A DNA stretch of 64,000 bases from Rhizobium sp. 16-488-2b. GTDB taxonomy: Bacteria > Pseudomonadota > Alphaproteobacteria > Rhizobiales > Rhizobiaceae. The notes under the pieces are model-generated. The model ran no database searches. It saw nothing but the letters and a program-made list of their open reading frames with translations, and was not told where the DNA came from. The translations under genes and the position numbers were made by a program. Positions 17,836-26,716 of the stretch are shown here, one piece after another; the stretch's first letter is position 1, and each line of letters begins with the position of its first letter. The DNA lies in NCBI RefSeq assembly GCF_017741815.1, contig NZ_JAGHMF010000014.1:124001-188000 (forward strand), read 5' to 3'.

Positions 17836-18308
17836 CTTTCGTGCACAACTCCAGCCGCCCCATACCACCACCCCACCTCACGGGCACAACCACCCACCCC
17901 ACAAAACAAATCCCTCAACCCACTCAACACCCTACCCGCGTCACCCCACTTTTCTCATCCCCACCCCAACGCCGCCTCGCCATACTCCCCTCGTCACCGC
18001 ACTGGGAGCCGGGTCGCGAACCGGATGCTCAGCCGCTCGAAATCTGGCGTGTGGTGATGGTTGCCAAGGGGATCGGACGCCGTCAGGGCCGATGATCCAC
18101 CGGCAAGGCCGATCCGAGAGACGCTCCTGTCGGGTCGGGCGAACCGGAAACCGAGGTGATCGGGCAGGCGGACAGCCTGACACTTATACTACCGACAACA
18201 AACCGCCTGCCCTTCCCGTTTTATGACGCCGACCGTCGCGAGGTTTTGCTTCGCGCGCGGTTTTGGCGTGCGTGGTGGGTGTGATGATGGGTGGCGTTCT
18301 GCCGTGCA
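17836..18308. other. Spacer between the two B repeats, no gene recognised
   Basis: The first part (to about 17990) is C/A-rich, low-complexity DNA without a credible frame. From about 18000 to 18225 the composition returns to normal and there are nested inverted repeats (for example GGATCGG...CCGATCC), ending in the hairpin listed separately. It could be a small RNA, a decayed gene end or an attenuator; I cannot decide. Confidence 0.35.
18162..18222 (+). terminator. Long-loop terminator-like hairpin
   Basis: GGGCAGGCGG pairs perfectly with CCGCCTGCCC over 10 bp across a 31-nt loop, followed by TTCCCGTTTTATG. It would end a plus-strand transcript of the unidentified region just upstream. No protein gene precedes it within 500 bp. 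Confidence 0.45.
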
Positions 18309-18454
18309 ACGCCCTCTCTGACCTGCCGGCCATCTCCCCCACAAGGGGGGAGAAGACTCGTGGTCAGCGCTCGCCCATACAGCAAATGTGGAGCGAGCGG
18401 CCGCCCCCAGCGTTCTCCCCCCTTGTGGGGGAGACGCCGGCAGGCAGAGAGGGT
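18309..18454. repeat. Intergenic palindromic repeat B, copy 2
   Basis: Second copy, 618 bp downstream of the first in the same orientation, with the same 42-bp arms (one extra G in the left arm) and the same AGCAAATGTGGAGCGAGCGG core. Confidence 0.82.
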
Positions 18455-18700
18455 GTTTCGCCCCGCAAACACCGTCACAAACACCCTCTCCCCGCTCATC
18501 ATCTCGCAAATGCGAAACATTTTACTGCAAAGCACAACAAAACACTTTGAATACTATCGAAATCCTGGAATTGCGCGTATATGACGCACCGTGGCTTGCT
18601 GCACGCTTCCTCCCAGAGCGCCCCGCCGAGCCACCGCCGGCCCGTTTTGACAACGGCTTTCAAAGGAAAATACCCGGCGTCCACAACAGGAGGTACCAAA

Positions 18701-20002
18701 GTGGCCAGTATAACAACAAGCAATGCTGCGAAGACGTCCGCGTCGTCGTCTCCGGCAGCCAACTATCAGTTTGCGCTCATTGCCCTGACATCGCTGTTCT
18801 TCATGTGGGGCTTCATCACCTGCCTGAACGACATTCTCGTCCCGCATCTGAAGAACGTCTTCCAGCTGAACTACACGCAGTCGATGCTCATTCAGCTATG
18901 CTTCTTCGGCGCCTATTTCATCGCCTCGCTGCCATCGGGCGCGATCGTCAAGCGTATCGGCTATAAGTGGGGCATCGTGCTCGGCCTGATCATCGCTGCC
19001 ATCGGATGCGCGCTCTTCGTTCCGGCAGCAAGCTACCGCGTCTACGGCCTGTTCCTCGGCGCGCTCTTCGTGCTGGCATGCGGCGTCACGCTGCTGCAGG
19101 TCGCGGCCAACCCATACGTCACCGTTCTCGGCCCGCCGGATACCGCCGCAAGCCGCCTGACCATGACCCAGGCCTTCAACGCGCTCGGCACCACGGTCGC
19201 GCCGATCTTCGGCGCCTTCCTGATCCTGTCGGCAGCCACCGCGGCCGTTTCCGGCGCCACGCCCGAACAGCTCGACGCGATCAGGGTGGCCGAAGCCGGC
19301 GCCGTGAAGTTCCCCTACATGCTGCTTGCAGCCGCCTTCCTGGTGCTCGCCGCCGTCTTCGCGGCCCTCAAGCTGCCGCAGGTCGAAGGCGATGAGGAGA
19401 TCGAACCGATCGTCGGCGGTGGTTCTGCCTGGCAGTTCCGCCACCTCGTCCTCGGCGCGATCGGCATCTTCGTCTATGTCGGCGCTGAAGTCAGCATCGG
19501 CAGCTTCCTCGTAAACTTCATGAGCCAGCCCGACATCGCCGGCTTCTCGGAAGCCGACGCCGCCCACTACGTCTCCTATTTCTGGGGTGGCGCCATGGTC
19601 GGTCGCTTCATCGGCGCGGTCGCCATGCGCTATGTCGACGATGGCAAGGCGCTGGCCTTCAACGCGGCCGCCGTCATCATCCTGCTGCTCGTCACCGTGT
19701 TCACGACCGGTCACACCGCCATGTGGGCGATCCTCGCGGTTGGCCTGTTCAACTCGATCATGTTCCCGACGATCTTCTCGCTCGGCCTCTATGGCCTAGG
19801 CAAGTTCACCAGCCAGGGCTCCGGCATCCTGTGCCTGGCGATCGTCGGCGGCGCGCTCCTTCCTGTCCTCCAGGGCGTTCTTGCCGACACGATCGGCATC
19901 CACCTCGCCTTCCTGATGCCGATCGTGTGCTACGCATACATCGTCTTCTACGGCCTGAAGGGTCACCGCCCGGTATCGCACCAGATCGCGCGTCACGCCT
20001 GA
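18701..20002 (+). CDS. Sugar MFS transporter, FucP/GluP family
   Basis: A 433-residue major facilitator with twelve predicted helices. It shows the FHS-family features [20 protein letters not shown] at the start and [20 protein letters not shown] in the middle, shared by L-fucose permease FucP and the Brucella glucose/galactose porter GluP. It would import a hexose by proton symport. The GTG at 18701 is the start: AGGAGG lies seven bases upstream and nothing else fits. A terminator follows 12 bp after the stop. There is no neighbouring catabolic gene, so the sugar is not resolved. Confidence 0.88.
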   Translation: MASITTSNAAKTSASSSPAANYQFALIALTSLFFMWGFITCLNDILVPHLKNVFQLNYTQSMLIQLCFFGAYFIASLPSGAIVKRIGYKWGIVLGLIIAAIGCALFVPAASYRVYGLFLGALFVLACGVTLLQVAANPYVTVLGPPDTAASRLTMTQAFNALGTTVAPIFGAFLILSAATAAVSGATPEQLDAIRVAEAGAVKFPYMLLAAAFLVLAAVFAALKLPQVEGDEEIEPIVGGGSAWQFRHLVLGAIGIFVYVGAEVSIGSFLVNFMSQPDIAGFSEADAAHYVSYFWGGAMVGRFIGAVAMRYVDDGKALAFNAAAVIILLLVTVFTTGHTAMWAILAVGLFNSIMFPTIFSLGLYGLGKFTSQGSGILCLAIVGGALLPVLQGVLADTIGIHLAFLMPIVCYAYIVFYGLKGHRPVSHQIARHA

Positions 20003-20014
20003 CCGATAAAATCG

Positions 20015-20040
20015 CGCCCCGCCTTGCTGGCGGGGCGTTT
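20015..20040 (+). terminator. Terminator of the sugar transporter gene
   Basis: CGCCCCGCC-ttgct-GGCGGGGCG followed by a short T-run, directly after the stop codon. Confidence 0.75.
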
Positions 20041-20105
20041 CCACTCTTGCGCCATCACACACGTCTTGGCATGTTGCCGTGCAACAATAGGTGGAGAAAC
20101 TGCCA

Positions 20106-20732
20106 ATGAAGGCCTTGCTGCTGATCGACATCCAGAACGGGTTCTGCCCCGGCGGAAACCTCGCCGTTCCCGATGGCGACAAGGTGGTCCCGATCGCCAA
20201 CCGGCTGATCGCAAGCGACCGATACGACCTGATCGTCGCCTCGCAGGACTGGCACCCGGAAGGGCACGGCAGCTTCGCCTCCTCTCATGAAGGCAAACAA
20301 CCCTTCGAACTCCACGAGCTGTCAGGCAAGCCGCAGATGATGTGGCCGGACCATTGCGTCCAGGGCACGAAAGACGCCGAACTGCATCCCGAGCTCAGGG
20401 TGCCCGAGATCGATGTGATCTTCCAGAAGGGCGAGAAGCACCACGTCGACAGCTACTCCGCTTTCCGCGACAACGACCAGGACGCCATCACCGGCCTCGC
20501 CGACTATCTCAAGGAACAAGGCGTCACCGAGCTCGACCTCTGCGGCCTCGCAACCGATTACTGCGTCAAGTTCTCGGCCCTCGATGCGCTCGAAATGCTA
20601 CCCGGCGTCAAGGTTCGCTTCATCGAGGACGCCAGCCGCGGCATCACGCCGGAAGGTGTGGCGGCCGCGATCAGGGAGATGCGCGAAAGCGGCATCGACA
20701 TCGTCACCAGCGAGCAGCTGATCGAAAACTAA
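20106..20732 (+). CDS. pncA: Nicotinamidase (pyrazinamidase-type)
   Basis: A 208-residue isochorismatase-fold amidase that turns nicotinamide into nicotinate for NAD salvage. The catalytic triad Asp8 (LLLIDIQNGF), Lys108 (IFQKGE) and Cys153 (GLATDYCVK) is present, as are the metal ligands Asp48 and His50 (SQDWHP) and His83 (WPDHCVQGT). The length matches E. coli PncA. The ATG at 20106 is chosen because the GGTGGAG upstream fits it and the protein then starts with the beta-strand that carries Asp8. Its end overlaps the end of the convergent DUF2164 gene by four bases. Confidence 0.95.
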   Translation: MKALLLIDIQNGFCPGGNLAVPDGDKVVPIANRLIASDRYDLIVASQDWHPEGHGSFASSHEGKQPFELHELSGKPQMMWPDHCVQGTKDAELHPELRVPEIDVIFQKGEKHHVDSYSAFRDNDQDAITGLADYLKEQGVTELDLCGLATDYCVKFSALDALEMLPGVKVRFIEDASRGITPEGVAAAIREMRESGIDIVTSEQLIEN

Positions 20733-20977
20733 TCGCCGGCATCGCGCTGCAACTGATAGACATCATCCGAGAAGTCGTCGATGCGCCGCGCCAGCGCCGC
20801 CTGTGCATCGTCGATGCCCTGGCGATAATAGGCGGCCCCCACCTCCTTGGCGAAGAAATCAAGCACCAGCTCGGCCTTCAACTGGCCGATCGGCTGGTCG
20901 AGCTCGCGGTCGAAGTGGTGCTGGATGCGCGCGATCAGCGCCGCCTTCTCGTCCTTGGAAAATTCGATCGGCTTCAT
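20729..20977 (-). CDS. DUF2164 family protein
   Basis: An 82-residue cytoplasmic protein matching DUF2164 by IEFSKDEKAALIARIQHHFDRE and the LKAELVLDFFAKEVGAAYYRQGI segment. It is mostly alpha-helical and acidic. The role of the family is unknown. It is convergent with pncA with a 3'-end overlap of four bases and has its own short upstream region next to azlC. Confidence 0.85.
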   Translation of the reverse strand: MKPIEFSKDEKAALIARIQHHFDRELDQPIGQLKAELVLDFFAKEVGAAYYRQGIDDAQAALARRIDDFSDDVYQLQRDAGD

Positions 20978-21110
20978 CGTCCCCTCATTGGCTTCACGGC
21001 TACTGCATTGGCACCGTTCAGCGAAATCGATCGGTCAATCAAGGAAATTCGCTTGCGGCCATAGCCCTCGCCCCTTAGAGGGGTTCCAAATTCCAGGAGG
21101 ATGATCGCCG

Positions 21111-21827
21111 ATGTCACGCGCGAATTTTATCGACGGCCTGCGCGGCGGTTTCCCGATTGCGTTGGCTTCCGCCCCGTTTGGCGCGCTGTTCGGCGCTCTG
21201 GCCGCAGATCACGGCATGTCGCTGTTCGAACTCACCTTCATGAGCGCCACCGTCTATGCCGGCGCCAGCCAGATGGTCGGTCTCGAGCTTTTCGGCCATG
21301 ACGTCCAGGCATGGCTGATCGTCGCCTCCATCCTCGCCGTCAATTTCCGCCATGTGCTCTATTCGGCGGCGATCGCGCCCTACATCAAGCATTTCACCAG
21401 GGTGCAGAAGTTCTTCACCTTCTTCCTGCTTGTCGACCCGCAGTTCGCCGAGACGGTGAAGCGCGGCGAAGCCGGAAAGCCGGTGACCTTTGCCTGGTAT
21501 CTCGGCTTCGGCCTGATCATCTATGTTCCATGGACGCTGGTCAGCCTGCTCGGCGGCACGCTCGGCCGCTATATCGGCGATCCGAAGTCGATCGGGCTGG
21601 ATATCCTGCTGCCGGCCTATTTCCTCGGCATCGTTCTCGATTTCCGCCACCGCGACAACTTCATCCCCGTGGCCGCCGTCAGCGCCGTCGCCTCGGTCGT
21701 CGCCTATCACTATGTCGGCTCGCCCTGGCATGTGAGCCTCGGCGCTGCCGCCGGCATCCTGCTTGCCGCCCTGTTCCCGCCGCCGCCAACGGCGCAGGAA
21801 CTCGAATCCGATCTGCACGAGGTGTGA
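21111..21827 (+). CDS. azlC: AzlC-family branched-chain amino-acid exporter, large subunit
   Basis: A 238-residue inner-membrane protein of the AzlC family. It shows GFPIALASAPFGALFG at the start, then VYAGASQMVGLELF and ILAVNFRHVLYSAAIAPY, and several hydrophobic helices. AzlC works with AzlD (as in the E. coli YgaZH valine exporter) to export branched-chain amino acids or related compounds. AGGAGG lies 9 bases before the ATG. The azlD start follows after one base, so the two form an operon. Confidence 0.92.
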   Translation: MSRANFIDGLRGGFPIALASAPFGALFGALAADHGMSLFELTFMSATVYAGASQMVGLELFGHDVQAWLIVASILAVNFRHVLYSAAIAPYIKHFTRVQKFFTFFLLVDPQFAETVKRGEAGKPVTFAWYLGFGLIIYVPWTLVSLLGGTLGRYIGDPKSIGLDILLPAYFLGIVLDFRHRDNFIPVAAVSAVASVVAYHYVGSPWHVSLGAAAGILLAALFPPPPTAQELESDLHEV

Positions 21828-21828
21828 C

Positions 21829-22137
21829 GTGACCTTCGATCCCCACATGTTGCTGATCATTCTGGCGGCCGCTGTCGCAACCTATGCGACGCGCATCGGC
21901 GGCTATATCCTGATCACCACGATGAAGCGCATTCCGCCGCGCATGGAAGCGGCCCTTGCCGCCGTGCCGGCAGCGGTGCTCACCACGCTCGTCGCCCCCG
22001 CCTTCTTCACCGGCGGCTGGGAAACCAAGCTGGCGTTGATCGTCGCCCTTCTGGTCGGCCTGCGTGTCTCGCACACCTGGATGCTGGTCGCCGCCTGGGC
22101 GGTCGTCATGGCCTGGCGCCACACGATCGGCGGCTGA
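21829..22137 (+). CDS. azlD: AzlD-family branched-chain amino-acid exporter, small subunit
   Basis: A 102-residue membrane protein with three or four helices: AAVATYATRIGGYIL at the start, AVPAAVLTTLVAPAFF in the middle, and the HTWMLVAAWAVVMAW end. This is the standard AzlD pattern, and it partners AzlC in the membrane. The start is the GTG at 21829, one base after the azlC stop, indicating translational coupling. Confidence 0.9.
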   Translation: MTFDPHMLLIILAAAVATYATRIGGYILITTMKRIPPRMEAALAAVPAAVLTTLVAPAFFTGGWETKLALIVALLVGLRVSHTWMLVAAWAVVMAWRHTIGG

Positions 22138-22184
22138 CGCGGCGACCGATCAAACGGTCGCCGCCACCACAGTTTCAATAGTTC

Positions 22185-24020
22185 TCAATATTCCAGCGGC
22201 AGCGTCGCGTTTTCCAGCCACGCCTTGACCTCGTGGTCATGGATCAGCGGCATCAGCGCCTCACGCGTCTTCATGTGATAGTCGTTGAACCAGTGCAGCT
22301 CGTCATGGGTCAGAAGCTCGGGAATGACGAGGCTGCGGTCGATCGGGCAGAAGGTCAGCGTCTCGAAGCTCAGCACCGGCATGTCGCCGCCCTCGACGGG
22401 CTCTGCATCGCGCACATAGATCAGGTTCTCGATGCGGATCCCGAAGGCGCCCGGCCGGTAGTAGCCCGGCTCGTTGGAAAGGATCATTCCCGGCAGAAGC
22501 TCCTGCGTCGACATCCTGGAGATCCGCTGCGGCCCCTCGTGAACCGAGAGATACGAGCCGACGCCGTGACCGGTGCCATGGCCGAAATCGGCCCCTGCCC
22601 GCCACAGCGCGATGCGCGCCAGCGGATCGAGATCGCAGCCGCGCGTGCCCCTAGGGAACCGCGCCGTGCTGATCTGGATCATCCCCTTCAGCACCAGCGT
22701 GAAGAACCGCTTCTGCTCTTCGGAGACCGTGCCGACGCCCACCGTGCGGGTGATGTCGGTGGTGCCGTTGATGTACTGCGCGCCGGAATCGATCAGGAAC
22801 AGCTCGCCCGCCTCAAGCTTGCGGTTGCTCTCGGTCGTCACCCGGTAGTGCATGATCGCCGCGTGCGGTCCGGCACCGGAGATCGTGTCGAAGGAGATGT
22901 CCTTCAGCGGGTTCTGCATGCTCTGCCCGACCTTGGCGCGCGCCGCCTCGAGCTTCTCGGCGACCTCGATCTCGGTCACCGTGCCGGGCTTGGTCTGCGC
23001 CAGCCAGCACAGGAACTCGACCATCGCCGCGCCATCCTGCAGATGCGCCGCCGCCGAGCCGTTGATCTCGACGCTGTTCTTGACAGCACGCGGCAGCTTT
23101 GCCGGATCATTGCCCTCGACCACGACACCATCAGCCGCGCGAATGATGCTGGCAAGCCCGTAGGAGGTCAGATCGGGATCAACGAGCACCCGGCCGCCAG
23201 CCTTTGAGACAGCCGAAAGCTTGTCCTCGAGCGCCGATGGCGGCAGCTGCACGCACATCTGCGCCAGATAGGCCTCCTGCTCGATCCCCGTCTTGCGCTT
23301 GTCGAGAAACAGATCGGCCTTGCCGTCCGCGTAAATGATGGCGCGCGCCAGCGGATGCGGCGTGTGCGGCACGTCGGCGCCGCGAATGTTGAAGATCCAG
23401 GCAACCGACGACGGGTCGGCGATCAGAACGGCCTTGATATCCTTGGCCTTAAGATCGGCCGCGATCTTGGCGATCTTCTCATCGGCGAGAACACCCGCCT
23501 GCGCCACGTTCTGGATCGCTACAGCCCCCAGCGGCTCCTGCGGCCGGTCGGCCCAGAGCCGGTCGAGCGGATTGTGCGGCAGGATGACCAGCGAACCGCC
23601 GATCGCGTCCAGCGCCTTTTCCAGCCGCTTGACCTCGGCGCCCGAATGCAGCCACGGGTCGATCCCGAGCCGCAGGCCCTTGGCGCCGTGATTGCCGAGC
23701 CACAGATGCGGCGGCTCGTTGACGAGATCGCCGCCGGTAAACACCGATCCGTCCACCTGCTCGGCAAGCTGCGTCACATAGCGGCCGTCGACGAACACGA
23801 TCGCCTCAGCGCGCGTTACCAGTGCCATGCCGGCCGAACCGGTGAAGCCCGTCAGCCACGCCAGCCGCTCCGAACACGCCGGCACATATTCGCCGTTGAA
23901 CTCGTCCGCCCTGGGGACAAGAAAGGCGTCGATTGCAAGTTCGTCGAAACTTGCACGCAGCGCAGAGGTGCGATCGCGGCCGAATTGTGGCGTGGAGGTG
24001 ACTTCGAAAGACTGGTACAT
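22185..24020 (-). CDS. Xaa-Pro aminopeptidase (aminopeptidase P, M24 family)
   Basis: A 611-residue peptidase that releases N-terminal residues ahead of proline. It has two creatinase-like N-terminal domains and a C-terminal pita-bread domain. The dinuclear-metal ligands are visible in order: Asp (FLIDSGAQ), Asp (GTTDITRT), His (GTGHGVGSYLSVHEGP), Glu (LSNEPGYY) and Glu (IRIENL). The long three-domain form resembles eukaryotic XPNPEP1 rather than short E. coli PepP. The start at 24020 (MYQSFEVTSTPQFG) matches the family; an ATG 12 codons upstream is not needed. It is monocistronic. Confidence 0.93.
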   Translation of the reverse strand: MYQSFEVTSTPQFGRDRTSALRASFDELAIDAFLVPRADEFNGEYVPACSERLAWLTGFTGSAGMALVTRAEAIVFVDGRYVTQLAEQVDGSVFTGGDLVNEPPHLWLGNHGAKGLRLGIDPWLHSGAEVKRLEKALDAIGGSLVILPHNPLDRLWADRPQEPLGAVAIQNVAQAGVLADEKIAKIAADLKAKDIKAVLIADPSSVAWIFNIRGADVPHTPHPLARAIIYADGKADLFLDKRKTGIEQEAYLAQMCVQLPPSALEDKLSAVSKAGGRVLVDPDLTSYGLASIIRAADGVVVEGNDPAKLPRAVKNSVEINGSAAAHLQDGAAMVEFLCWLAQTKPGTVTEIEVAEKLEAARAKVGQSMQNPLKDISFDTISGAGPHAAIMHYRVTTESNRKLEAGELFLIDSGAQYINGTTDITRTVGVGTVSEEQKRFFTLVLKGMIQISTARFPRGTRGCDLDPLARIALWRAGADFGHGTGHGVGSYLSVHEGPQRISRMSTQELLPGMILSNEPGYYRPGAFGIRIENLIYVRDAEPVEGGDMPVLSFETLTFCPIDRSLVIPELLTHDELHWFNDYHMKTREALMPLIHDHEVKAWLENATLPLEY

Positions 24021-24305
24021 GCTCAAAAACCTGATGTTTGGTCCGACATTCAACACGAATCCGGCAGGCGGAATGCCGCTATGTTATCGGAATTTCACGC
24101 GAACGGGAGAAAAACCGCGTCTCGCCGACAACCGAAAGCCGCGTAATATTTGGGCGGAAATGAGGCGCAATTCACCGGCTTGGCACGCTTTATGCATTGG
24201 CTGCATGGCTCCCATGAGACAAACCCTCTGCCTCGATTTTTTCAATCGGTTATAAGGCGCTCATCGAATGGTTCAAAGTGAACCGGAAACAAAAGGAATT
24301 TTGAA

Positions 24306-24455
24306 ATGACTGCCTCTCTGTCGCGCTCCGCTTACAGCAGCCCGGTACAGGCTGGCGAGCGCCAGACTGTCCGTCATATCATCGGCGCTCGTCGCCCGCT
24401 GAACGAAGGCCCCCGCACCATTCTCGCTGGCGCCGCAAGAAGCTACGCATTCTGA
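24306..24455 (+). CDS. 49-aa basic small protein
   Basis: A 49-codon frame preceded by AAGGAA at a good distance (AAAGGAATTTTGAAATG). The product is Ser/Arg/Ala-rich with many basic residues (SLSRSAYSSPVQAGERQTV, then IIGARRPLNEGPRTIL) and ends RSYAF; no membrane segment or signal. A strong rho-independent terminator lies 117 bp after the stop, so there is a complete small transcription unit between the aminopeptidase and prmA. No family is recognised; the message could also act as an RNA. Confidence 0.5.
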   Translation: MTASLSRSAYSSPVQAGERQTVRHIIGARRPLNEGPRTILAGAARSYAF

Positions 24456-24571
24456 GCAACGCGCCGCTCCGCTCTCCTCCTCCCTCACCGGAACGGCGAT
24501 CAGAATAAGTAGACGTCTGCTTGAGCACTCCTCCTCATCAAGCTCGCAGACATGATCGGGAAACCGGTCGC

Positions 24572-24605
24572 AAGGCGGTGCCATTGGCGCCGCCTTTTCT
24601 TTTTG
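24572..24605 (+). terminator. Strong terminator of the small-protein transcript
   Basis: AAGGCGGTGCC-att-GGCGCCGCCTT (one G-T pair) followed by TTCTTTTT, on the plus strand. There is no other plus-strand gene it could serve than the 49-aa frame or an RNA. Confidence 0.82.
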
Positions 24606-24631
24606 TCGCGATTTGACGCGACAAGAAATGC

Positions 24632-24668
24632 AAAAGCCCCGAGGCCAATCAGGCGCTCGGGGCTTTTT
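24632..24668. terminator. Bidirectional terminator, serves prmA
   Basis: AAAAGCCCCGAG...CTCGGGGCTTTTT with a 12-nt loop; A-run on one side and T-run on the other, so it can act both ways. It ends the prmA transcript on the minus strand. Confidence 0.85.
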
Positions 24669-24693
24669 GATTGCAAATTAGATCCTGGTGGCC

Positions 24694-25572
24694 TCAGGGC
24701 CGGTCGAGATGGATGGTCACCCAGCCATTGCGCCAGATCGTGCGCACATGCCTCAGATGCGCGCCATTATAGGCCGCCAGCACCTTCCAGCGCTGCGACG
24801 CCAGAATGCCCGACAGGATCACTGATCCGCCCGGCGCCAGATGCGTGACGAGCTGCGGCGCCATCTTGATCAGCGGCCGCGCCAGGATATTGGCGATGAT
24901 GAGATCGAACGGACCGTGGTTCGAAAACGCCGTCGAATGGAACCCTGGCGCCGTCTCAGTGACGATACCCGACGCGATGCCGTTGCGGCGCACGTTCTCG
25001 GCCGCGACACGGGTGGCGATCGGATCGATGTCGGTGGCGAGAACCGGAATGTTCTTCAGCTTGCGCACCGCGATCGCCAGAACACCACTGCCGGTGCCGA
25101 GATCGAGCGCGTTGCGGACGCGGCGCGAGCGGACCACACGGTCGATGACCTCAAGGCAGCCAGCCGTCGTGCCGTGGTGGCCGGTGCCGAAGGCCTGGCC
25201 GGCATCGATCTCGATGGCGATATCGCCGGAGCGCACCTTGTCGCGATCGTGCGAACCATGCACCAGGAAGCGCCCTGCCCGCACAGGCTTCAGCCCCTCG
25301 AGCGATTTCGCCACCCAGTCGACATCGGGAATGACCTCGCGCTCGACGGTCATCTCGGGGAACGCTTCGGAAAGCGCCGCCTCGACGCGGACGCGGACGT
25401 CATCCTCGTCGACCTGCATCATGTAGACGGAGGCTTCCCAGATGTCCTTCTTCTCGTCGATTTCGGTGGTGGCGATGGCGAAGTCTTCTTCGCCGAACAC
25501 CTCGGACAAAAGGTCGAGCACTTCCCCGGCCAGCACTTCTGTCGTCGTCACATAGAGGCGGATTTCACTCAA
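24694..25572 (-). CDS. prmA: Ribosomal protein L11 methyltransferase
   Basis: A 292-residue SAM-dependent methyltransferase. The N-terminal half is the substrate-recognition domain; the catalytic half begins at GQAFGTGHHGTTAGCL, followed by SAM motif I ALDLGTGSGVLAIA, the acidic loop ATDIDPIA and the post-motif DLIIANILARPL. It trimethylates lysines and the N-terminus of ribosomal protein L11. The length is normal. It is followed by a strong terminator, and the FAD monooxygenase ends 15 bp upstream on the same strand, so the two may be co-transcribed with the SCO1 gene. Confidence 0.93.
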   Translation of the reverse strand: MSEIRLYVTTTEVLAGEVLDLLSEVFGEEDFAIATTEIDEKKDIWEASVYMMQVDEDDVRVRVEAALSEAFPEMTVEREVIPDVDWVAKSLEGLKPVRAGRFLVHGSHDRDKVRSGDIAIEIDAGQAFGTGHHGTTAGCLEVIDRVVRSRRVRNALDLGTGSGVLAIAVRKLKNIPVLATDIDPIATRVAAENVRRNGIASGIVTETAPGFHSTAFSNHGPFDLIIANILARPLIKMAPQLVTHLAPGGSVILSGILASQRWKVLAAYNGAHLRHVRTIWRNGWVTIHLDRP

Positions 25573-25587
25573 GGTCGGTCTTTCCCG

Positions 25588-26712
25588 TTACAACGCGCCG
25601 TCGATCCACGGCGGCGGCGGCGTGTCGTATCCCGCAACGCCGGTCAGCAATCTTCGTTGGAATGCAGGTAGTCTAAAAAGCACCGGCACCGCAAGGTTCC
25701 GGATCGAAATTGCCAGTCGATTGCGCATCGCAATCAGCCTTGTCAGCTGCCGCGTCTGCTTCAGCACCGTCTTGACCGCCGGCAGCCGCAGCCGGCTGTA
25801 CTCGGCCTCCCGCCCCTCTGAGATCAGATAGGCGAGCCAGCAGGCATCCTCGATCCCGAGGTTCATGCCGCGCGCACCGGCCGGCGAATGAATATGGGCG
25901 GCATCGCCGGCCAGAAACACATTGCCCTTTGCCATCTCCTCGACATAGCGGAAGTGAATGCGAAACTCCGAGGCCCAGAGACGCTCCGCCACCGGCCCGG
26001 GATGGACGATCTTCTGTTCGAAATCCGGCAGCGTCGAAATGAACCGCAGCACATCACGCTCGACCGGGATCCGGCCGATCATGCCGGGATCGACCAGCTG
26101 CATCTCGATGAAATGCGGATCGATCTCCTTCTTGTAGCGAAAGTCGGCGAGATAGAAGCTGCTCTCCAGCGCCTCGCCCGGAAAGCCGATGCCGACAGCC
26201 TTGCGCACCACCGAATGCGCGCCATCCGCCCCGATGACGATATCGAACGTCGCCGTCTCGACCGTCCCGTCAGGCTTGCGCAGCGTGACGACAGGCTTGA
26301 GATCGCCGGATACCTTCTCGATCGCGGTCTGCCATTCGGGATCGACTTCGTAATCATCGAGCTTGCTTAAGAGCAGCCGTTCGGTATGGCCCTGCGCCAG
26401 CGCGTAAATGGCGCTGAAGCGCCCCGGCAGCTTCGTCGTGTCGACCGTCGCCAGGCGTTTCCCCTCGGACGTCGCGCGAAACTGCGCGATCTGCTGCGCC
26501 TCCTGCAGGATGGCATCCGTCACCCGTGACGGACCAAGCAGCGTCAGTGTCCGGGCATTGACGCCGAGCGCCCGGCTTTCGGCGAGCGGAACGGGACCGA
26601 CGTCATTGTCGACGACACGCGGCCGAAAGCCGCGTCGGGCGAGTTCGAGGGCAACAGTGAGACCGGTCGTGCCGGCGCCTGCAATCAGAATGCTGCGATG
26701 CCCCGGCGCCAT
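25588..26712 (-). CDS. FAD-dependent monooxygenase (PHBH/UbiH fold)
   Basis: A 374-residue flavoprotein. The N-terminal Rossmann motif is SILIAGAGTTGLTVALELARRG, the middle DG motif is FDIVIGADGAHSVVRKAVG, and the C-terminal FAD-ribityl motif is FLAGDAAHIHSPAGARGMNLGIEDA. These three define aromatic-ring hydroxylase-like monooxygenases. The substrate is unknown. The gene lies between SCO1 (four-base gap) and prmA on the same strand, so it is probably in an operon with the SCO1 gene. Confidence 0.9.
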   Translation of the reverse strand: MAPGHRSILIAGAGTTGLTVALELARRGFRPRVVDNDVGPVPLAESRALGVNARTLTLLGPSRVTDAILQEAQQIAQFRATSEGKRLATVDTTKLPGRFSAIYALAQGHTERLLLSKLDDYEVDPEWQTAIEKVSGDLKPVVTLRKPDGTVETATFDIVIGADGAHSVVRKAVGIGFPGEALESSFYLADFRYKKEIDPHFIEMQLVDPGMIGRIPVERDVLRFISTLPDFEQKIVHPGPVAERLWASEFRIHFRYVEEMAKGNVFLAGDAAHIHSPAGARGMNLGIEDACWLAYLISEGREAEYSRLRLPAVKTVLKQTRQLTRLIAMRNRLAISIRNLAVPVLFRLPAFQRRLLTGVAGYDTPPPPWIDGAL

Positions 26713-26716
26713 GATC

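Noticed and set aside
17691-18454. Insertion sequence with terminal inverted repeats
   Set aside because: The repeats are direct copies of one palindrome, and no transposase frame lies between them.
18581-18700. ATG start at 18581 for the sugar transporter
   Set aside because: It lacks a ribosome site and adds 40 residues unlike the family; the GTG at 18701 has AGGAGG.
24273-24584. A minus-strand frame of 103 codons over the 49-aa gene
   Set aside because: It has no ribosome site, and the plus strand has a good one together with a proper terminator.
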